Shown here: in pieces, positions 45,049-57,032 of the stretch | How positions within the stretch are numbered: the first letter of the stretch is position 1 | Layout: each line of letters opens with the position of its first letter | Source: Albifimbria verrucaria | Lineage: Eukaryota; Ascomycota; Sordariomycetes; Hypocreales; Stachybotryaceae | Assembly: GCA_020081605.1 (NCBI GenBank) | Contig: JAHREC010000009.1 | Location: 4,836,001 to 4,900,000, forward strand | Direction of reading: 5' to 3' | Length of the DNA: 64,000 nucleotides | Notes under the pieces: generated by a model | Told to the model about the DNA's origin: nothing | What the model saw: only the letters and a program-made list of their open reading frames with translations | Database searches by the model: none | Translations under genes and position numbers: made by a program

Positions 45049-46245
45049 ATCGAGGCCCTAAAAGCGTGGTTTTACTGTTTTTGTTTTGTACACTACTACC
45101 CTTATAACTGTCTGTGGCATATAACGAGAGACGTAATAGAAGCAGGGCCATACCAGCCCGTTAATAATTTACATTTAATGTATGTAGACCTAAGACAGAT
45201 AATTATTTGCAGAACTAAAAACCCGATCGGAGCGTCTCGTCCCAACTTTTTATTAATCAGTCATCAGCTCAGTCCTTTACCTGGTGTAGACTATCTGCTA
45301 CAACTGTCCCACTTGCTCAGTGAAGACTGGAGAGATAGTCCTATTGTGACTATGCAAGTAAATAGACGGATTAGGACAAATTGGTACTATAGAACCAATT
45401 ATCTGCTGAGTCTCGATAAACCATGTGTTTTTGTTCGTCCGTGTCAGTTATGTTGCCCTTGTCCTGTCACCATAGTACAAATAAGTGCACCCTGATGATT
45501 GTCTCGCTGCGTCGACACTCCATGCCTCTTTTGACTTGTTACAAAATGTTTACCTCAAGTGCCGAAGTGCAGCTCGCCTGGCTGTTATCATACCTCTCAG
45601 TCTATACGGTTGGAAGCTAAATTCCGTCCTCTGTCAATCTTCATGCTCGACATTAATTCACGAAACCCGTAGCTTTAATAATTAGTCATCCACTAATACT
45701 GTGTGGCACAAAGTTGAGCCTCCAAATTCTGTTTTGGCCAGGCTGGTTGGAGTCTTGCAATCGTGATCCAGACCCATGTTCGGGGTAAAACAAAACTCCA
45801 CCCCGCAGTTGGAGAATCCTCTGACATCATGATAATAAATAGAACATCAAACCAGGTTTGAGAACGACTGTATTCGCAAGACAATTAATGAACAGAAAGG
45901 ATAAAAAATTGTCTTTGAAAGCGAGTTGAGAGTCTATAAAGGCGCAGTTTTTAATGTTGGTGTCATTGTCTTCCTTTGCATTATCGACATGTCATTTACG
46001 GGCCAGTGATGGAATGCGTTGAAGCAAGATGCGACAATTGAGCTACCCCACAGGGATACGCTGTAGCTACGGCATGCCATGTGAACGATGATCTAATCGC
46101 TACGTAATGCAAAGTATGAGCTTATTAGATGGCCAGCTCCTCACCCTCTACTCTTTGTTCCCTCCTCCTACAGCTACTACATGCTTCTTCGCATAGCTTT
46201 GAATCTGCCCTTTAAATCGACGAAGAACAATTGATCGTCGTCAAC
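45049..46245. other. 1.2-kb intergenic region
   Basis: A TATAAA at 45935-45940 lies 306 bp upstream of the DUF1295 gene start and could be its TATA box. No gene supported. Confidence 0.4.
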
Positions 46246-47732
46246 ATGGCAGGCTGGTTTGGGGCAAAGCCTCCTCTTCCTCCGATGTTTCCGACAAAGT
46301 ATTCCAAGGCTCTGGCGCTGAGCAAGATCGCCTCGGCTCTCACCTGAGCGGAAAGGCACCCTCTGTGGGAGCATTTGCCGAGCAGCTATCGCACACTTCG
46401 GGCGCCGAACAAGACAGATACGGCTCGCACTTCAGCGGCAAGGCACCATCCTTTAGTGAGATTGGCGACAGACTGCCGCGGACGTCTGGAGCAGAGCAGG
46501 ATATCTACTCGTCTCACTTGAGCGGGAAGCTCCCTCTGCTAGTGGGATCACAGACAAGCTGCCTCAAGGATCTGGTGCTGAGCAGGACCGATATGGAAAT
46601 TGGTTTGGAGGGAAGAACGTTCCAATTGAGAAGGCAGCTGGCAAGCTCCCTCGAACATCAGGTGCGGAGCAAGACAGATACGCCTCGCATTTCGGATCGC
46701 ATCCTACAAACCCCATCAATCCCACTGCTGTCGGGCTCTTACAGCATGCAGTCCTCCCATCTTTCAGCTTCCATGCAGGCCTGTCTCTTGTCGGCTACGG
46801 TATTTCGCGCTACACGAACCGAGCCGAGGGTAAGGACTGGCTTTGGCCTGCTGGAATGACGGCGAATGCATGGTGGAGCGCTATTGGTACTCGTGTCGTC
46901 TACGATGGCTTGACCATCCCCGAAGCTTGGTCGACCTTGACATACTCCCAGAAATTGGTCCTCGCGGGTGCTTCTGCCTGGGGCCTCCGACTCTTCTACC
47001 GAATTGCTACACGAAGTGCCAAGCGTGGCAAGGATGACCCTCGCTACGATGCCGCCAAAAGCGAACCCGGCTTCTGGAACAAGGCGCTGTTTACAATGTT
47101 CCTGCCAGAAGCTGTTGCTCAGACAATCATCTCCCTGCCTTTCATTATCCCATTCCGTGCTCCTCTGCAGAGCGCTCTTTCGTCTCCTGTCTTTGGCAAT
47201 GCTGGCCTCTTGCATGGTCTCGCTATTTTCCTGTACTCGGCCGGTTTTGCGACAGAAGTCTTGGCCGACTCTCAGCTTGCATCTCACAAGAAGAAGAGCC
47301 TGGGAACTCTGAACCAAGATGGTGTCTGGAGTATTGTTCGCCACCCCAAGTAGGTCCCTTCCGAATCCTGACTATCCATTTCTCCGACTGACATGTTACA
47401 GCTACCTTGGCGATGCCCTTGTTCATGCTTCCTTCCCAATTCTGCTCCTTGGATCTGGAATTATGCACCCCATCGTGCTCGCCGGTCCTCTTGTGAACTA
47501 CTTCTTCCTTCGTTTCATCGGCGGTGACAAGGAGAACGAGGCCAACCAGGAGGAGCGATATGCTAAGAATGATCCGCTCAAGGCCCAGGAACTTGAGAAC
47601 TATAAGCAGGAGAAGAACAGCTTCTGGCCATCTGTAAACGAGATCCAGAACAAGTGGAGCTGGGTTGTTATCGCTATTGGTGCTGGAGCTGTTGTCGTCG
47701 AACAGACTCTTCGCACAATCTCCCGAAACTAA
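46246..47732 (+). CDS. DUF1295 (steroid-5-alpha-reductase-like) membrane protein with N-terminal tandem repeats
   Basis: Exons 46246..47349 and 47402..47732, 478 aa after restoring losses at 46261-46264 (GGGG) and 46532-46534 (CCC). Residues ~20-150 hold five copies of a ~29-residue unit around SGAEQDRYxSHxSGK. The C-terminal ~300 residues are a multi-span membrane domain with DUF1295 / steroid reductase-like features: GLTIPEAW, LRLFYRIATRSAKRGKDDPRYD, EAVAQTIISLPF, and the NADPH-site motif SIVRHPNYLGD split by the 52-bp intron (AA|C). PLVNYFFLRFIGG follows. Such proteins are ER membrane reductase relatives; the reaction here is unknown. The repeat extension is hydrophilic and probably cytosolic. 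Confidence 0.86.
46311..46698 (+). repeat. five degenerate coding repeats (SGAEQDRY units)
   Basis: Period about 84-90 bp. The core Ser-Gly-Ala-Glu-Gln-Asp-Arg/Ile-Tyr/Leu recurs five times within the N-terminal part of the DUF1295 protein. Codons differ between copies, so the protein sequence rather than the DNA is conserved. Confidence 0.75.
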
Positions 47733-48486
47733 ACATCGGATATGTAAAATTAAGTAGGACTCGCTGGCTGTCCATGATGAAGCTACAGAATGTAATTGTA
47801 CATAATGACAACCAATATACTCCAAGCAATCAATTTATGGACACACCAGAGAGAAATGTCCTAGCATGCTTATGTTCGTAATTAAAGATAATGACATCAA
47901 TGATGGAAGAATGTTGCAGCCCAGAATTCCATGTAATCTGTGAAATGACATAGAATTATGTATTAGGAGATTTATGCAAAGTTATATTGTTAATGATTAC
48001 CGAGGTTATACATTCATGAGATCCCTTTTCTCTCTATCACTGTGGCCATGGAAAGTCTCCACAGTTGTCTAACATATCAGTGTCAAGTGCTCCCAAGATC
48101 ATTTGTGGCTTGCAGTAAAGCTGAACTTTTTCTTGAAGACAAACTAGGATACACGCTGTAGCCTGACCCAGTATTTTGTGAGGGAGATGCATGATGGCGC
48201 GGCGCCAACGCCACCAGCTGATCAGATTGAAATCCAACGTTAACGGAGAGCCAGTTCCGTAACAATACCGGTTAATACGTCGAGAGTAATCTTGAATGGC
48301 TCTTGGATCTGGAATTATGATCCTGTATTAAGGCACAACCGTAAAGTGTCCGACTATAAAATAGGGCGGTCATCACCTATACACAATGAGCTGCTGATTC
48401 CTTAAGCATTCATTCTTCAGTAAAGAATCGATCACAAATTATTAAGAAGAAAGTTTTTCTCGCTTACTCGTATCATTCAACTTGAA
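47733..48486. other. intergenic upstream of secreted cysteine-rich protein
   Basis: It contains the DUF1295 3' flank and the promoter of the small secreted protein gene, including the TATA box listed separately. Confidence 0.45.
48355..48364 (+). promoter_or_regulatory. TATA box of secreted cysteine-rich protein gene
   Basis: TATAAAATAG lies 123 bp upstream of the ATG at 48487, in a good position for a strongly regulated fungal promoter. Confidence 0.5.
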
Positions 48487-48841
48487 ATGAAATTTGCATT
48501 CTCAATCCTCCTACTTGCTGGGTTCAGTGTTGCTGCACCCAGCACTGACAAGCCCACTCTCGGTAAGTACTCTCCAAGATAGATTCAACGTCAGTGATAT
48601 CTGTGGGAACAAAATTATCTAAAAGACTATTGGGTTTTCAGTGCTAATCTGTGAGGATCGGCTTAGAAAAAGAGTATGTGACCGCAACTCGGCTCAGTAC
48701 ATCTCGTGCAGGAACACTTGTGCAAAAAGATGGAGACCCCCATCCCCATGTGATGGACCATGTCAGGAGATTTATGGGCGAAGATTGGGTGCATGTAACC
48801 AGTGCTGTGATGAGGGTGATTGCACCATGTGCTATAGTTAG
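48487..48841 (+). CDS. small secreted cysteine-rich protein
   Basis: Exons 48487..48562 and 48642..48841, 79-bp intron (GTAAGT...TTCAG), 91 aa, no frame break. Residues 1-17 (MKFAFSILLLAGFSVAA) are a clear signal peptide with a cleavage-like A-A-P. The mature ~73 residues hold eleven cysteines, including one CC pair (ICEDRLRKRVC, ISCRNTC, PCDGPC, CNQCCDEGDC). They are rich in Arg near the N-terminus and acidic near the C-terminus. No family recognised. Size, Cys density and secretion signal fit effector-like or antimicrobial small secreted proteins; no function is claimed. The odd Cys count could mean dimerisation or one free thiol. A TATA box is 123 bp upstream. Confidence 0.85.
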
Positions 48842-49607
48842 TGAGGTTAGAGGTAAATCTAGCCTATAAAGAGAACTGGAAATGTCGGAAGAAACAATGT
48901 TGCCTCTCGTTTCAATACGCAACCATTAAGTGATACTAGTTGTATTGAGGGCGGGTGAGGATTGGCTCGATGTCTTTTGGCCTTCAGCTTTGCTTGAATC
49001 GAAGTGTCTACCGATCTGAATGCAAGTTTCTCAGCTGATGCCGAGCCAGCTTGGCTGAAAGTTGAAGCGCGCCAATGGCGGTCTCATTTCACCGAGATTA
49101 TGGCCGTGAAAGCCTTGCATTGCATGCCTTAGCTTGCATAGTATGATATGGCTAAGGATTCGGTGAGTACCAATCCCGAGCAAGGTTCAAATATGCGATA
49201 GCAACTATCTGAATACATTTCGCGATTAGTGTCTTAACGAACGGCTTACCGAATTCCTACTAGTAATATGAGGGAGGATAGAAGCAAATCTATGTCCTAA
49301 CATACTTCTTAGCATTGTCGGTTGAGTTGGCCATCTATAAAGAATCATGACTGTCACTATGCATATACTGATAATCACAACAATAGAGGGGCTCTGAATA
49401 TCCGTTAGATCTGCGATTTTAGCGCGATTATGTACCCTAAGTTATTAGGGCCCTATGAGAAATTTGAAACAATTTCATATGCTACTTGAGCTGCTTGCCT
49501 TTAAAATGCTCACTCGGCTCCCAAAGGGATGCAGAGATCACCCAAATAAAAGCCGTATGGTATACGTTAAGCTCATCAACCATCATCTCGTAATGCCTTT
49601 CCTGGAG
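48842..49607. other. intergenic between convergent genes
   Basis: No gene or repeat recognised. The flanks are 3' UTRs of the secreted protein and the Zn2Cys6 factor. Confidence 0.45.
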
Positions 49608-51950
49608 TCAGATTTCGCCATAAGATCCTGCCTCGGCGGTAAAATCCTCCACATCTTCTTCATCTTGAGCCTCAGTACTTGTTAGGGACTTATCGTCTCC
49701 ACTTTCAACACTGTCTCCGCCATATACGGTATTCCATTGCTGCTTTCGTTCTGGATCTTCTGGGTTGTTAACCTGAAGTGACCAGTTGGTTCGTACCAAC
49801 CTCAGCCTCTCAGCCGCAATCTTTGGATCGTCGATATCCTCGAAACTGGCATACTGCTTCAGAATGGCAACGTCACTAGGCTGCATGACTTTGCAAATAG
49901 ACCTCAGCATAGCATCGGCAAGATAGTAACATTTCCTTGATTGCTGATACCTTTGGCGAGTAAGATCAGGGTGGATCGTGTGGCTTCAACGTCCATATCT
50001 TCGTCTCCGTTTTTAATTCCTGAACTATGAGGAAACCCAATCTGGTAAGATAAGAAAATAACCAGGGATTGTATATGTCGAAGCCATGTCTAAGATAGTA
50101 AATCCGTATAAGCAATTCGAGCTGAAGTCTGGCTTCGTTCTTTATCTCGAGCAGGGTCCTGCCCTGCAGCAAAGCCTTGTTCATATCTACGTTGATAAGA
50201 ACTTGAAACAGGCTCATTATCAAAGCCCAATACTCTATGCTGTCGAAGTATTAGATTAAATCTTTTTAAAATAGAACGCGGAAATTCTGTAAACCTAGTT
50301 GGAAGGGAAATATCGCTTTGTCTGGTTGTAATTGTCGGGGAAGCTCGTTAAACCAGGCTAACAAACGTGCGTAGAATCTGGAGGCTTGATGCAATGGCAT
50401 ACCATCCTCTGAGATATTTGTCGCATTGGCAATGGCAATATCGTTTTGGATTACGCGGAATTTAAGCTGTGCATGATAGGCCTGAGGATGCAGAGTCCAG
50501 ACAGAAACTGGTCCTGATGGATATCGCACCAAAATATCACTATACCAACTTGGGTTCAGGTCTGGCTCCGGTAAATGTGCTGCAGGTGGTTTGAGTAATA
50601 AAGTTGCCTCATTTTTGGAATATGAGGACAGGCTGTGCCAAAAATCAACAGGAATGAACGGGGTCATCGGGATATACGCATCAAAACACTTACGATTGCC
50701 AGCTAAACATGCTCCATGCTGTGAATTCACGAGCAATTCTCCATTCTTTGCTTTGGGTATCTGTCGATGGACTGAATAGGCCCATTCGATGGGCCATCTC
50801 AATGGCTTGCACATGGTAGGAATGTGATATTTTATCCATGCCTTGCTCATTGATATTGAGGTTTAGAACAAGTAGTGCCTGAATTGTTGTAATCTTGTCT
50901 TTCCCTACCTCTAACTCCAAGAGCCGCTTTGCTTCTGCTTGAAAAAGGTATCCTATATTGTTGGGGTTCCAATATTCGTTTCTGCCTGGTAGATCTGGTG
51001 CAGCGTGGCAAGCAGCAGCTAGAACAGCATGGACCAGCAATCGGCTACAGAACCGGTGGCGATAGGCTTTGAGGTCTCTCAGGAACAAGTCTTTGTGGAA
51101 TTGGACAAAAATGGGGTATTTGTGAAGGAAATATGCCTCCATGAGGCTATGCAGAAAGGACTCGCTGGCTTTGATTGTCGTCCATGCTGAGATGTTTGCA
51201 TTGTCCAAGAGAGGGTCAACCATCCGCACAGAATGGAATGGCTTGACGTATGGGTCTTGGACATGAGACATTGGATACTTGTCTTTACCTTCCGGAAGTG
51301 TTATTCCAGTACTGGCATAAGGGGCCTCAAACAAAACGGATTGCAAGTACGCGCTGTGGACTGTCTTTAGATAGGCCGGCATTGCACTTCGATATGGGAA
51401 TTCGTAGCGATATTTGCTCTCAGGCACTAGTCGCAGTTGTAAAAGAAGGTCCCCTGGTTGACCTGTCGCAGGACGGCTTCGGGCTCCTCGCCTTTACGAA
51501 TAAGCTCAAGAATTGCCAAGGCTTCGTTGTCGGATCCATCCCGGAGTAGTTCATGCAATCTTTTAAGGGCAGAATTTTGATCTTGTAATTCGGAGAATTT
51601 TCGCTTCAGGGCCTGATTATGTGTCTCGGAGTCAGACTGGGTATTGTAGACACAGACCTGCCACCGTTTGTCGCAGCCGGAACATGGGCGCTCGCCATCG
51701 CACTAAGCTCCTTGTTAGTGACATAGTCAGGGAAAAAATGTTATAGAAAAGTTGAGAAAATATCATTGAAAACCGGCGTATGGTCAGCTCAAGGGCCATA
51801 CCTTGATTTTTCTTCGTCGACATGTTTCACAAGCCGCGGAAACAGGGGTCTTCTACGATCTGGCAGCGGCGCTTGTTCTGGAGCCGCCCTGGATCCTGGT
51901 AAAAGAGGCAGCAGACGGCGTTGATTAGAGGCAGATGAGGTTAGATCCAT
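49608..51950 (-). CDS. Zn2Cys6 transcription factor with fungal-specific TF domain
   Basis: Four exons: 51950..51802, 51702..50694, 50632..50295 and 50239..49608 (introns of 99, 61 and 55 bp), 710 aa. Five single-base losses must be restored: 51845-51848, 51451-51454, 50305-50307, 50010-50014 and 49932-49934. The zinc cluster is C41-x2-C44-x6-C51-x5-C57-x2-C60-x6-C67, with an intron just before C51. A coiled-coil-like linker follows (ALKRKFSELQDQNSALKRLHELL), giving dimerisation. The middle homology region (Fungal_trans, PF04082) starts about residue 200: FLHSLMEAYFLHKYPIF, LLVHAVLAAACHAAPDLP, SYHVQAIEMAHRMGLF. The end has acidic residues (EDVEDF). It is nuclear with unknown targets. It could regulate neighbours such as the divergent phosphatase. 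Confidence 0.86.
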
Positions 51951-52847
51951 GTTTTAAGCGCTGGCACATGCAAGGTTGAATGTTGACGTGAAGCTGCTAC
52001 TCTTGGCAGCCTGTTGGGCACAATTACGTCGACTTGATATCATCATTCAATGGCGCACGCCCTGCTTTGCCTGGAGTTGTTCCGTGCTCTCAGAGTTGGA
52101 ACTCGGATTAATCTCCGCCCTAGCTCATCCAATCACAACTCTGCCATGTTGCCTGCTGGAGGCGGACGGGAGCAAGCGTGGGGTGGCCTTGGAAGACCAG
52201 TGATGGCAGCTCCCGCAAAGCTTCAAGTGGAGACTGACGTGGAACATTCTGCTGGGCTTTAATTAACGTTAGGGCTAGGTAGAGACCTGAAACTTGTCCA
52301 TTAGCATCTCGAGCTCATTGTGACCACGTCGGTAATATTCCTCATTTAATTATACCTGTAGTTTTATAGCCCTTATCAGAATAATTGAGGGCGTCTATGG
52401 AATTATGTAATAGACGACAAGCGTATCCATCATATTAGCCGGTAGAGAATGCAAATGAATAGTGTGTATTTGGCAGCAAGAAACAAGACTGGCACATGAA
52501 CTAAAAGTGCCTATGTAATCTAGCTGGTTGAGAGCGATATTTAGTGCAACGGCTTCAATAAAGTGAATGTGAGTAACTAGCTAAGATTATGCTGAGTCCT
52601 GCGACTCTGGTTAAAACAGCCGAACGTCACTGTCGCAAGATACCAGAGCTGAAATGGATAAATGACCAGCCGATTCCGTACACGATCGCGTTACAGATAC
52701 CTCACTCTCAAATCATCTCATCCTGGCCTTTGCATTTTCGACTTCGCCATTTTTCATTTCACTGCCTGATCTAAAAAATTCTTGGCATTTAAATGCTGCT
52801 TCTGTTTCAGTGTCGGCGTCAGTGACTGGATAGCCTCGTCTGCCTGA
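51951..52847. other. divergent intergenic region (Zn2Cys6 factor / DCR2-like phosphatase)
   Basis: Promoters of both genes. The true start of the phosphatase may lie in the right part: an ATG at 52793 opens a ten-codon frame that does not join by itself. Confidence 0.4.
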
Positions 52848-54639
52848 GTCTTATCCCTCTCAAAAACGTGGTCTCCATATGCCAATGTCGCCCTCCCTCA
52901 AACCACGGCGGTGATTTCTTACCCAGTTGTCACGGACCTGACCGTGCGCATCTTCTCTCCAATAGATAATACCTGCACCTGCGAACTGGATCCGCGAGTA
53001 TGGCACCCTATTAAAAAGATCTCTACCTCAGTACAGCCCAGCAGCGTGCATGGCTGTATGTGGCGGTAGCAAACGAGAAAGAGCTTGCAACTGGGGATCT
53101 TGTGGTTGTTGATATCAAGCTCGGCGATCCCGCACCCAAACATAGTTTAGAAAACTCATGGGAGGGTCGACCTGGCAAATTATGGGTGCTGAGAAGCAAA
53201 TGGCCTGGTATGATTGACCAGACTGTGACAGATGTGGACGTTCTATATGGCATGGATGCAGTTGACCCGCGGCCACAATGGACTCTGATTCCATCATCGC
53301 TCCTACTTGACGGTCAGCCAAATGCACCAGTTGCCAGACTCAGCGTAGCTCGTGGTAGGGTCAAGCCGATACCAGGAGCTCGAGCGGCGTTAAGAGCCAG
53401 GGAGGATGGCAAGTTCAAAATTGTTCAGATTTCTGACACGCACATGGTCAATGGTGTTGGGGTATGCAAAGATGCTATTGGTGCTCAGGGGAAGAGCTGC
53501 CCGAGAGCGAGGCTGACCCGCTTACGGTTGACTTCATTGGAAAGATATTGGATGTCGAGAGGCCAGACATGGTGGTTTTGACTGGAGATCAGCTGCACCA
53601 CGACGTGCCCGACAGCCAGTCTGCACTCTTCAAGGTTGTTGCTCCTATTATCAAGCGTTCAATCCCATTCGCAGCCGTCTTCGGCAACCATGATTCTGAG
53701 GGTATCCACGCATTATCACGTAAGTGACTTCTTCTAAAAGCGACCAGGATAATGCATAACCTCCAACAACATCTTGCCAGTCTCTGTAATGCTCTAGACT
53801 GCTTTTCCTATCAAGGCCACTAGGAATTACCCAGCAAATCAGACCTTGAGAAATGATAGCTGTTTATTTTACTGACCAAACCGTAGGTGAGGCACAGATG
53901 TCAATACTCGAGAAACTGCCTTTTAGCCTCTGCGAGCCAGGACCAGAGAATGTTCATGGAATTGGTAACTACTATCTCCAGATTCTTGCTGCTGCACCTC
54001 ACAGCTCGCGTCGTCTACTTTATATTTCCTAGACTCGCACGGTCAAATACCAAGCCAGATAAAGAATCCCGACTACGAGCCGATTCAACAAAGTCAAATT
54101 GACTGGTTTACTAAAATTGCTCAAGCACAACGATTTAAGTGTAGGAGAAATGATGATAACAACTCCTTTCACTTGTCTCTGGCTTTTCAACATATCCCTC
54201 TTCCTGAGTTTGGTGATAGTCATCTAAATATACACAACGGCCACCGGGGGAACCATCTGAAGCTCCTAGTTTCAATTCCCATTTTTACGACGCTTTGGTG
54301 AAAGGAGGCGTATCGGCATTGGGCTGCGGCCACGATCATGTAAATGATTTTTGCGCTCTTCTGCCACAAAACACGCAGTGGGGTGGCGACTATATCCCCG
54401 AGCCTGCGCTTTGGCTGTGCTATGCAGGTGGCAGTGGGTTCGGTGGTTATTGCTCATATGGTGGAACGCGATTTCATAGACGAATGCGAGTGTGGGAACT
54501 AGACGCAAATACCGGTAGCTTGAAGACTTGGAAGCGGGTCGAATATAACATGGACAGAGTTGATGAGCTGGTACTGGTGGAAAGTGGAGCGGTGGTAGAT
54601 CCTTCGGTGAAGATGAAGCCAGAGCCTACAGTGAATTAG
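52848..54639 (+). CDS. DCR2-like calcineurin-type metallophosphoesterase
   Basis: Two exons visible, up to 53719 and 53887..54639, with a 167-bp intron (GTAAGT...CGTAG). The start is not resolved: the frame opens after a TGA at 52845 without an ATG, so an upstream exon or another lost base is likely. Four losses interrupt it (53013-53017, 53488-53491, 54025-54027, 54246-54250). Metallophosphatase motifs: FKIVQISDTHM (Asp-x-His), VVLTGDQLH (GDxx), AAVFGNHDSEG (GNHD/E), LAFQHIPLPEF and the C-terminal GCGHDHVNDFC. The order and spacing match fungal DCR2/PDCR2-like phosphatases, including the N-terminal beta domain (TCTCELDPRVWHPIKKDLYLS). Yeast DCR2 affects cell-cycle and UPR signalling; role here is by family only. 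Confidence 0.87.
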
Positions 54640-54998
54640 GTATCACTAAGTGACGGAGCAAACCCAGCCTTTAGTACAGTCTTCACTTACTCGGACGAGA
54701 TGACAGGAAACAAATACAGGGTTCAGCTAGGACAAGCATTAGTTTATATTTATTTGATCTATCAGAGTGTATCGGATGTCGAGATAGAAAATCACACACA
54801 ATATCAAATATCTGAAAGAATAAGGTAATCGTTGGTCGCGTTGCTCTTATGGATCTAGCTATACCCAGAAATATGTAGATTGATACAAGTTGAACCAAAG
54901 CAGGCTATGTTAAACTTAATCTTTTTCCACAGTCCCATGACCAATAGATTGTATGGTCTTCAGTGTATAGAAATACACTAATGCATACTTCTCTGGTT
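54640..54998. other. intergenic between convergent genes
   Basis: 359 bp holding two 3' UTRs. Nothing else seen. Confidence 0.5.
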
Positions 54999-56062
54999 TT
55001 ATTTTTGCCAGACGTAACTCTCACAGTCTAAGAAAGTCTCGCACCCCAGTTTCTCATAGAAGCCTCGAATAGTAACTGAATCAATGAGTACCCCTTCCAT
55101 GCCCCTCTCTTTCATGTTCTCCATCGCTTTTACCACCAATGCTAAGCCAATACCTTTACCTCTGGCATTCTCATCAACGCCAACAGCAGCAACCAACCCT
55201 GTCTTCTGCCGAGATGGCAACAGGGGCAAGAATGCAAAGGTATCGCTCACGATAGAGGATGGGGAACACATAAGTGTCCAGCCAACTTGGGTATTAGTAT
55301 CAGGGTCAATTGCTACCATTACTTCATGATATTGATTGAATGCGGCGAGCTGTGCGTATGCCTCACCCCAGTTCTAGATAAATCAGCGGTGTGAAAGAGT
55401 GAGAGAATTAGTGTAGACCTACGAATAATGCGGTTTGTTTAGCCATGCATTCTTCATATAGCTCAGGCGACCATTGGGAAAATTTTAACTTAGTCTTAGC
55501 AACCTTTTTCAGCACCGCGGCTGGCGCAACATCACCACGAATATCTTTGAAGAGATCCCGCGCTGGAGCCGCGGGGATCTTATGTATCCTGTACAACATT
55601 AGCATATGTGCATATCATAAATGGAACTTCTAACCTACCTCGATGAAGGAAGAAGTCCTTTACCTCTTGTGGAAAAGTTAGAGGCATCTGTGGCCAGAAC
55701 CGAGGAACAGAAGATCCGATCTCCAAGGTCTCCAGTTCACCTTTCCCATCCACTTGGGCGGCATCTCTCAACGACAATCGTGCTCTTTCAAGCAATGCCG
55801 TTCCAAGTCCTTTGCCTTGAAAGTCTGGTAAGACACCGATGGCAGCTATTTTACCTTGCCTTCCTGCTGATAGAAAAGCTAGACAGAAGCCTTTTTCGTG
55901 GATAGAATGATGCCCGGGAAGCAAGCGCAAGATCTTTTCCAATCTTAGCCTGTCAATTGACCACCCTGGAAAAACCAATTGCCACATATTCACTAGATTC
56001 TCTACATCCTCGTCAGAGCTAGTAAAGTCCCGAATTTCGTATGTAATTGCTGATGAAGTCAT
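54999..56062 (-). CDS. tandem GNAT acetyltransferase protein
   Basis: Three exons: 56062..55639, 55588..55423 and 55373..54999 (introns of 50 and 49 bp), 321 aa with one lost base at the first donor (55638-55639). An upstream in-frame ATG at 56080 is possible; 56062 has A at -3. There are two acetyl-CoA folds. The first has IAAIGVLPDFQGKGLGTALL (the R/Q-x-x-G-x-G/A pyrophosphate loop). The second has VAAVGVDENARGKGIGLALV and ends GFYEKLGCE. Between them lies WSPELYEECMAKQTALF. From memory this arrangement equals the C-terminal half of fungal GH3 beta-N-acetylglucosaminidases that carry GNAT domains; here it stands alone, without a GH3 domain upstream. The substrate may be an amino sugar; that is inference. 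Confidence 0.85.
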
Positions 56063-56702
56063 TTTATCAAAGCAATGCAATGGGCGTAAAACAGGCTAGA
56101 AGATTATTGCTTTATGGAAAGCCTCTTAAAACTCAAAGTCAATTGAAGCAATAAGGCTTGCTATGTTTGTGTTTGAGAAAATCTAATAGGATGAGCTGGC
56201 AGTTTTAGTCACTGAGTGTAGGAAAAATCAGCGAAATTATAAAGGGCGCGAAAGGATTGCGTAGACGCAGTGCACTTGGTCCCATATTATACCTAGTTCA
56301 ATCGGAATGGTTAGTATTCCCGTACGCCCGTCGGCCAAATACCTTGGTTTATAGGCAAATCGAAATTCTGGCTGAACCCGATGTCCTAGACCATTGAAAG
56401 GCATGAGGTCTAAGCATCGACATAAGAAGATAGTTGAATGTCCGAACTATTGTGATACCGCGCATTTGGTTGTGCTGCAATGCTCTTGATTCGTGCCAAA
56501 AGAGTTAGAAATTCATCAATATGCTTTGTCTGTGGTCAAACTTTGGGAGTGTTTGCTAGCCACGATGTTAATCCAGTACAATTATTTTGATACGCGTATG
56601 ATCTCAACTAATAAATCTCGAAGCCTAGATATGGTGAAAAGGATTTCATTTTCTTCATTAGCATATATGGAGTAGCTCAAGTTCCTTTTCCTAATAAATT
56701 TC
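56063..56702. other. intergenic, GNAT promoter side
   Basis: 640 bp with the GNAT gene promoter and the 3' flank of the next minus-strand gene. No further feature. Confidence 0.45.
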
Positions 56703-57032
56703 TCAGAAGTAGTGGACTTCTGAAGTATCAAGCTTCCCAGCAGCCTCTAGCTGTGGGATGAGTTCCTTGACACGTCGCACCATTGCTTTGCCGTAAGCCG
56801 GACCAAGTGGCGGAGCAGGCTTATTTTGGTCAGGGCGAAGCCATGGCAAGGGCTTGAGCCCCTCCGCTGCTTTCATCATGGTAACAACCCCGGCATCATC
56901 GAATCCACCGCCAAGGATTACGCAAATGGGTGACCGAGAGTAGTCTTTGCTCCCGAGCGTGGAATCAGCAGGAATTGACTGCTCACCTCTAAGAATGGCT
57001 GGTATTTGAACCGCTCCACTCTCAGGTGACAT
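56703..57032 (-). CDS. small conserved fungal protein
   Basis: ATG at 57032, 109 aa, single exon as seen; an upstream exon cannot be excluded. It reads ICVILGGGFDDAGVVTMMKA, then LPWLRPDQNKPAPPLGP and YGKAMVRRVKELIPQLE, a regular protein with a glycine-rich turn after a beta strand (Rossmann-like look) and a C-terminal helix. From memory, short fungal proteins share the GGGFDDAGV...PWLRPD...APPLGPxYG signature with no assigned function. No signal peptide or TM. No frame break. Confidence 0.68.
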   Translation of the reverse strand: MSPESGAVQIPAILRGEQSIPADSTLGSKDYSRSPICVILGGGFDDAGVVTMMKAAEGLKPLPWLRPDQNKPAPPLGPAYGKAMVRRVKELIPQLEAAGKLDTSEVHYF

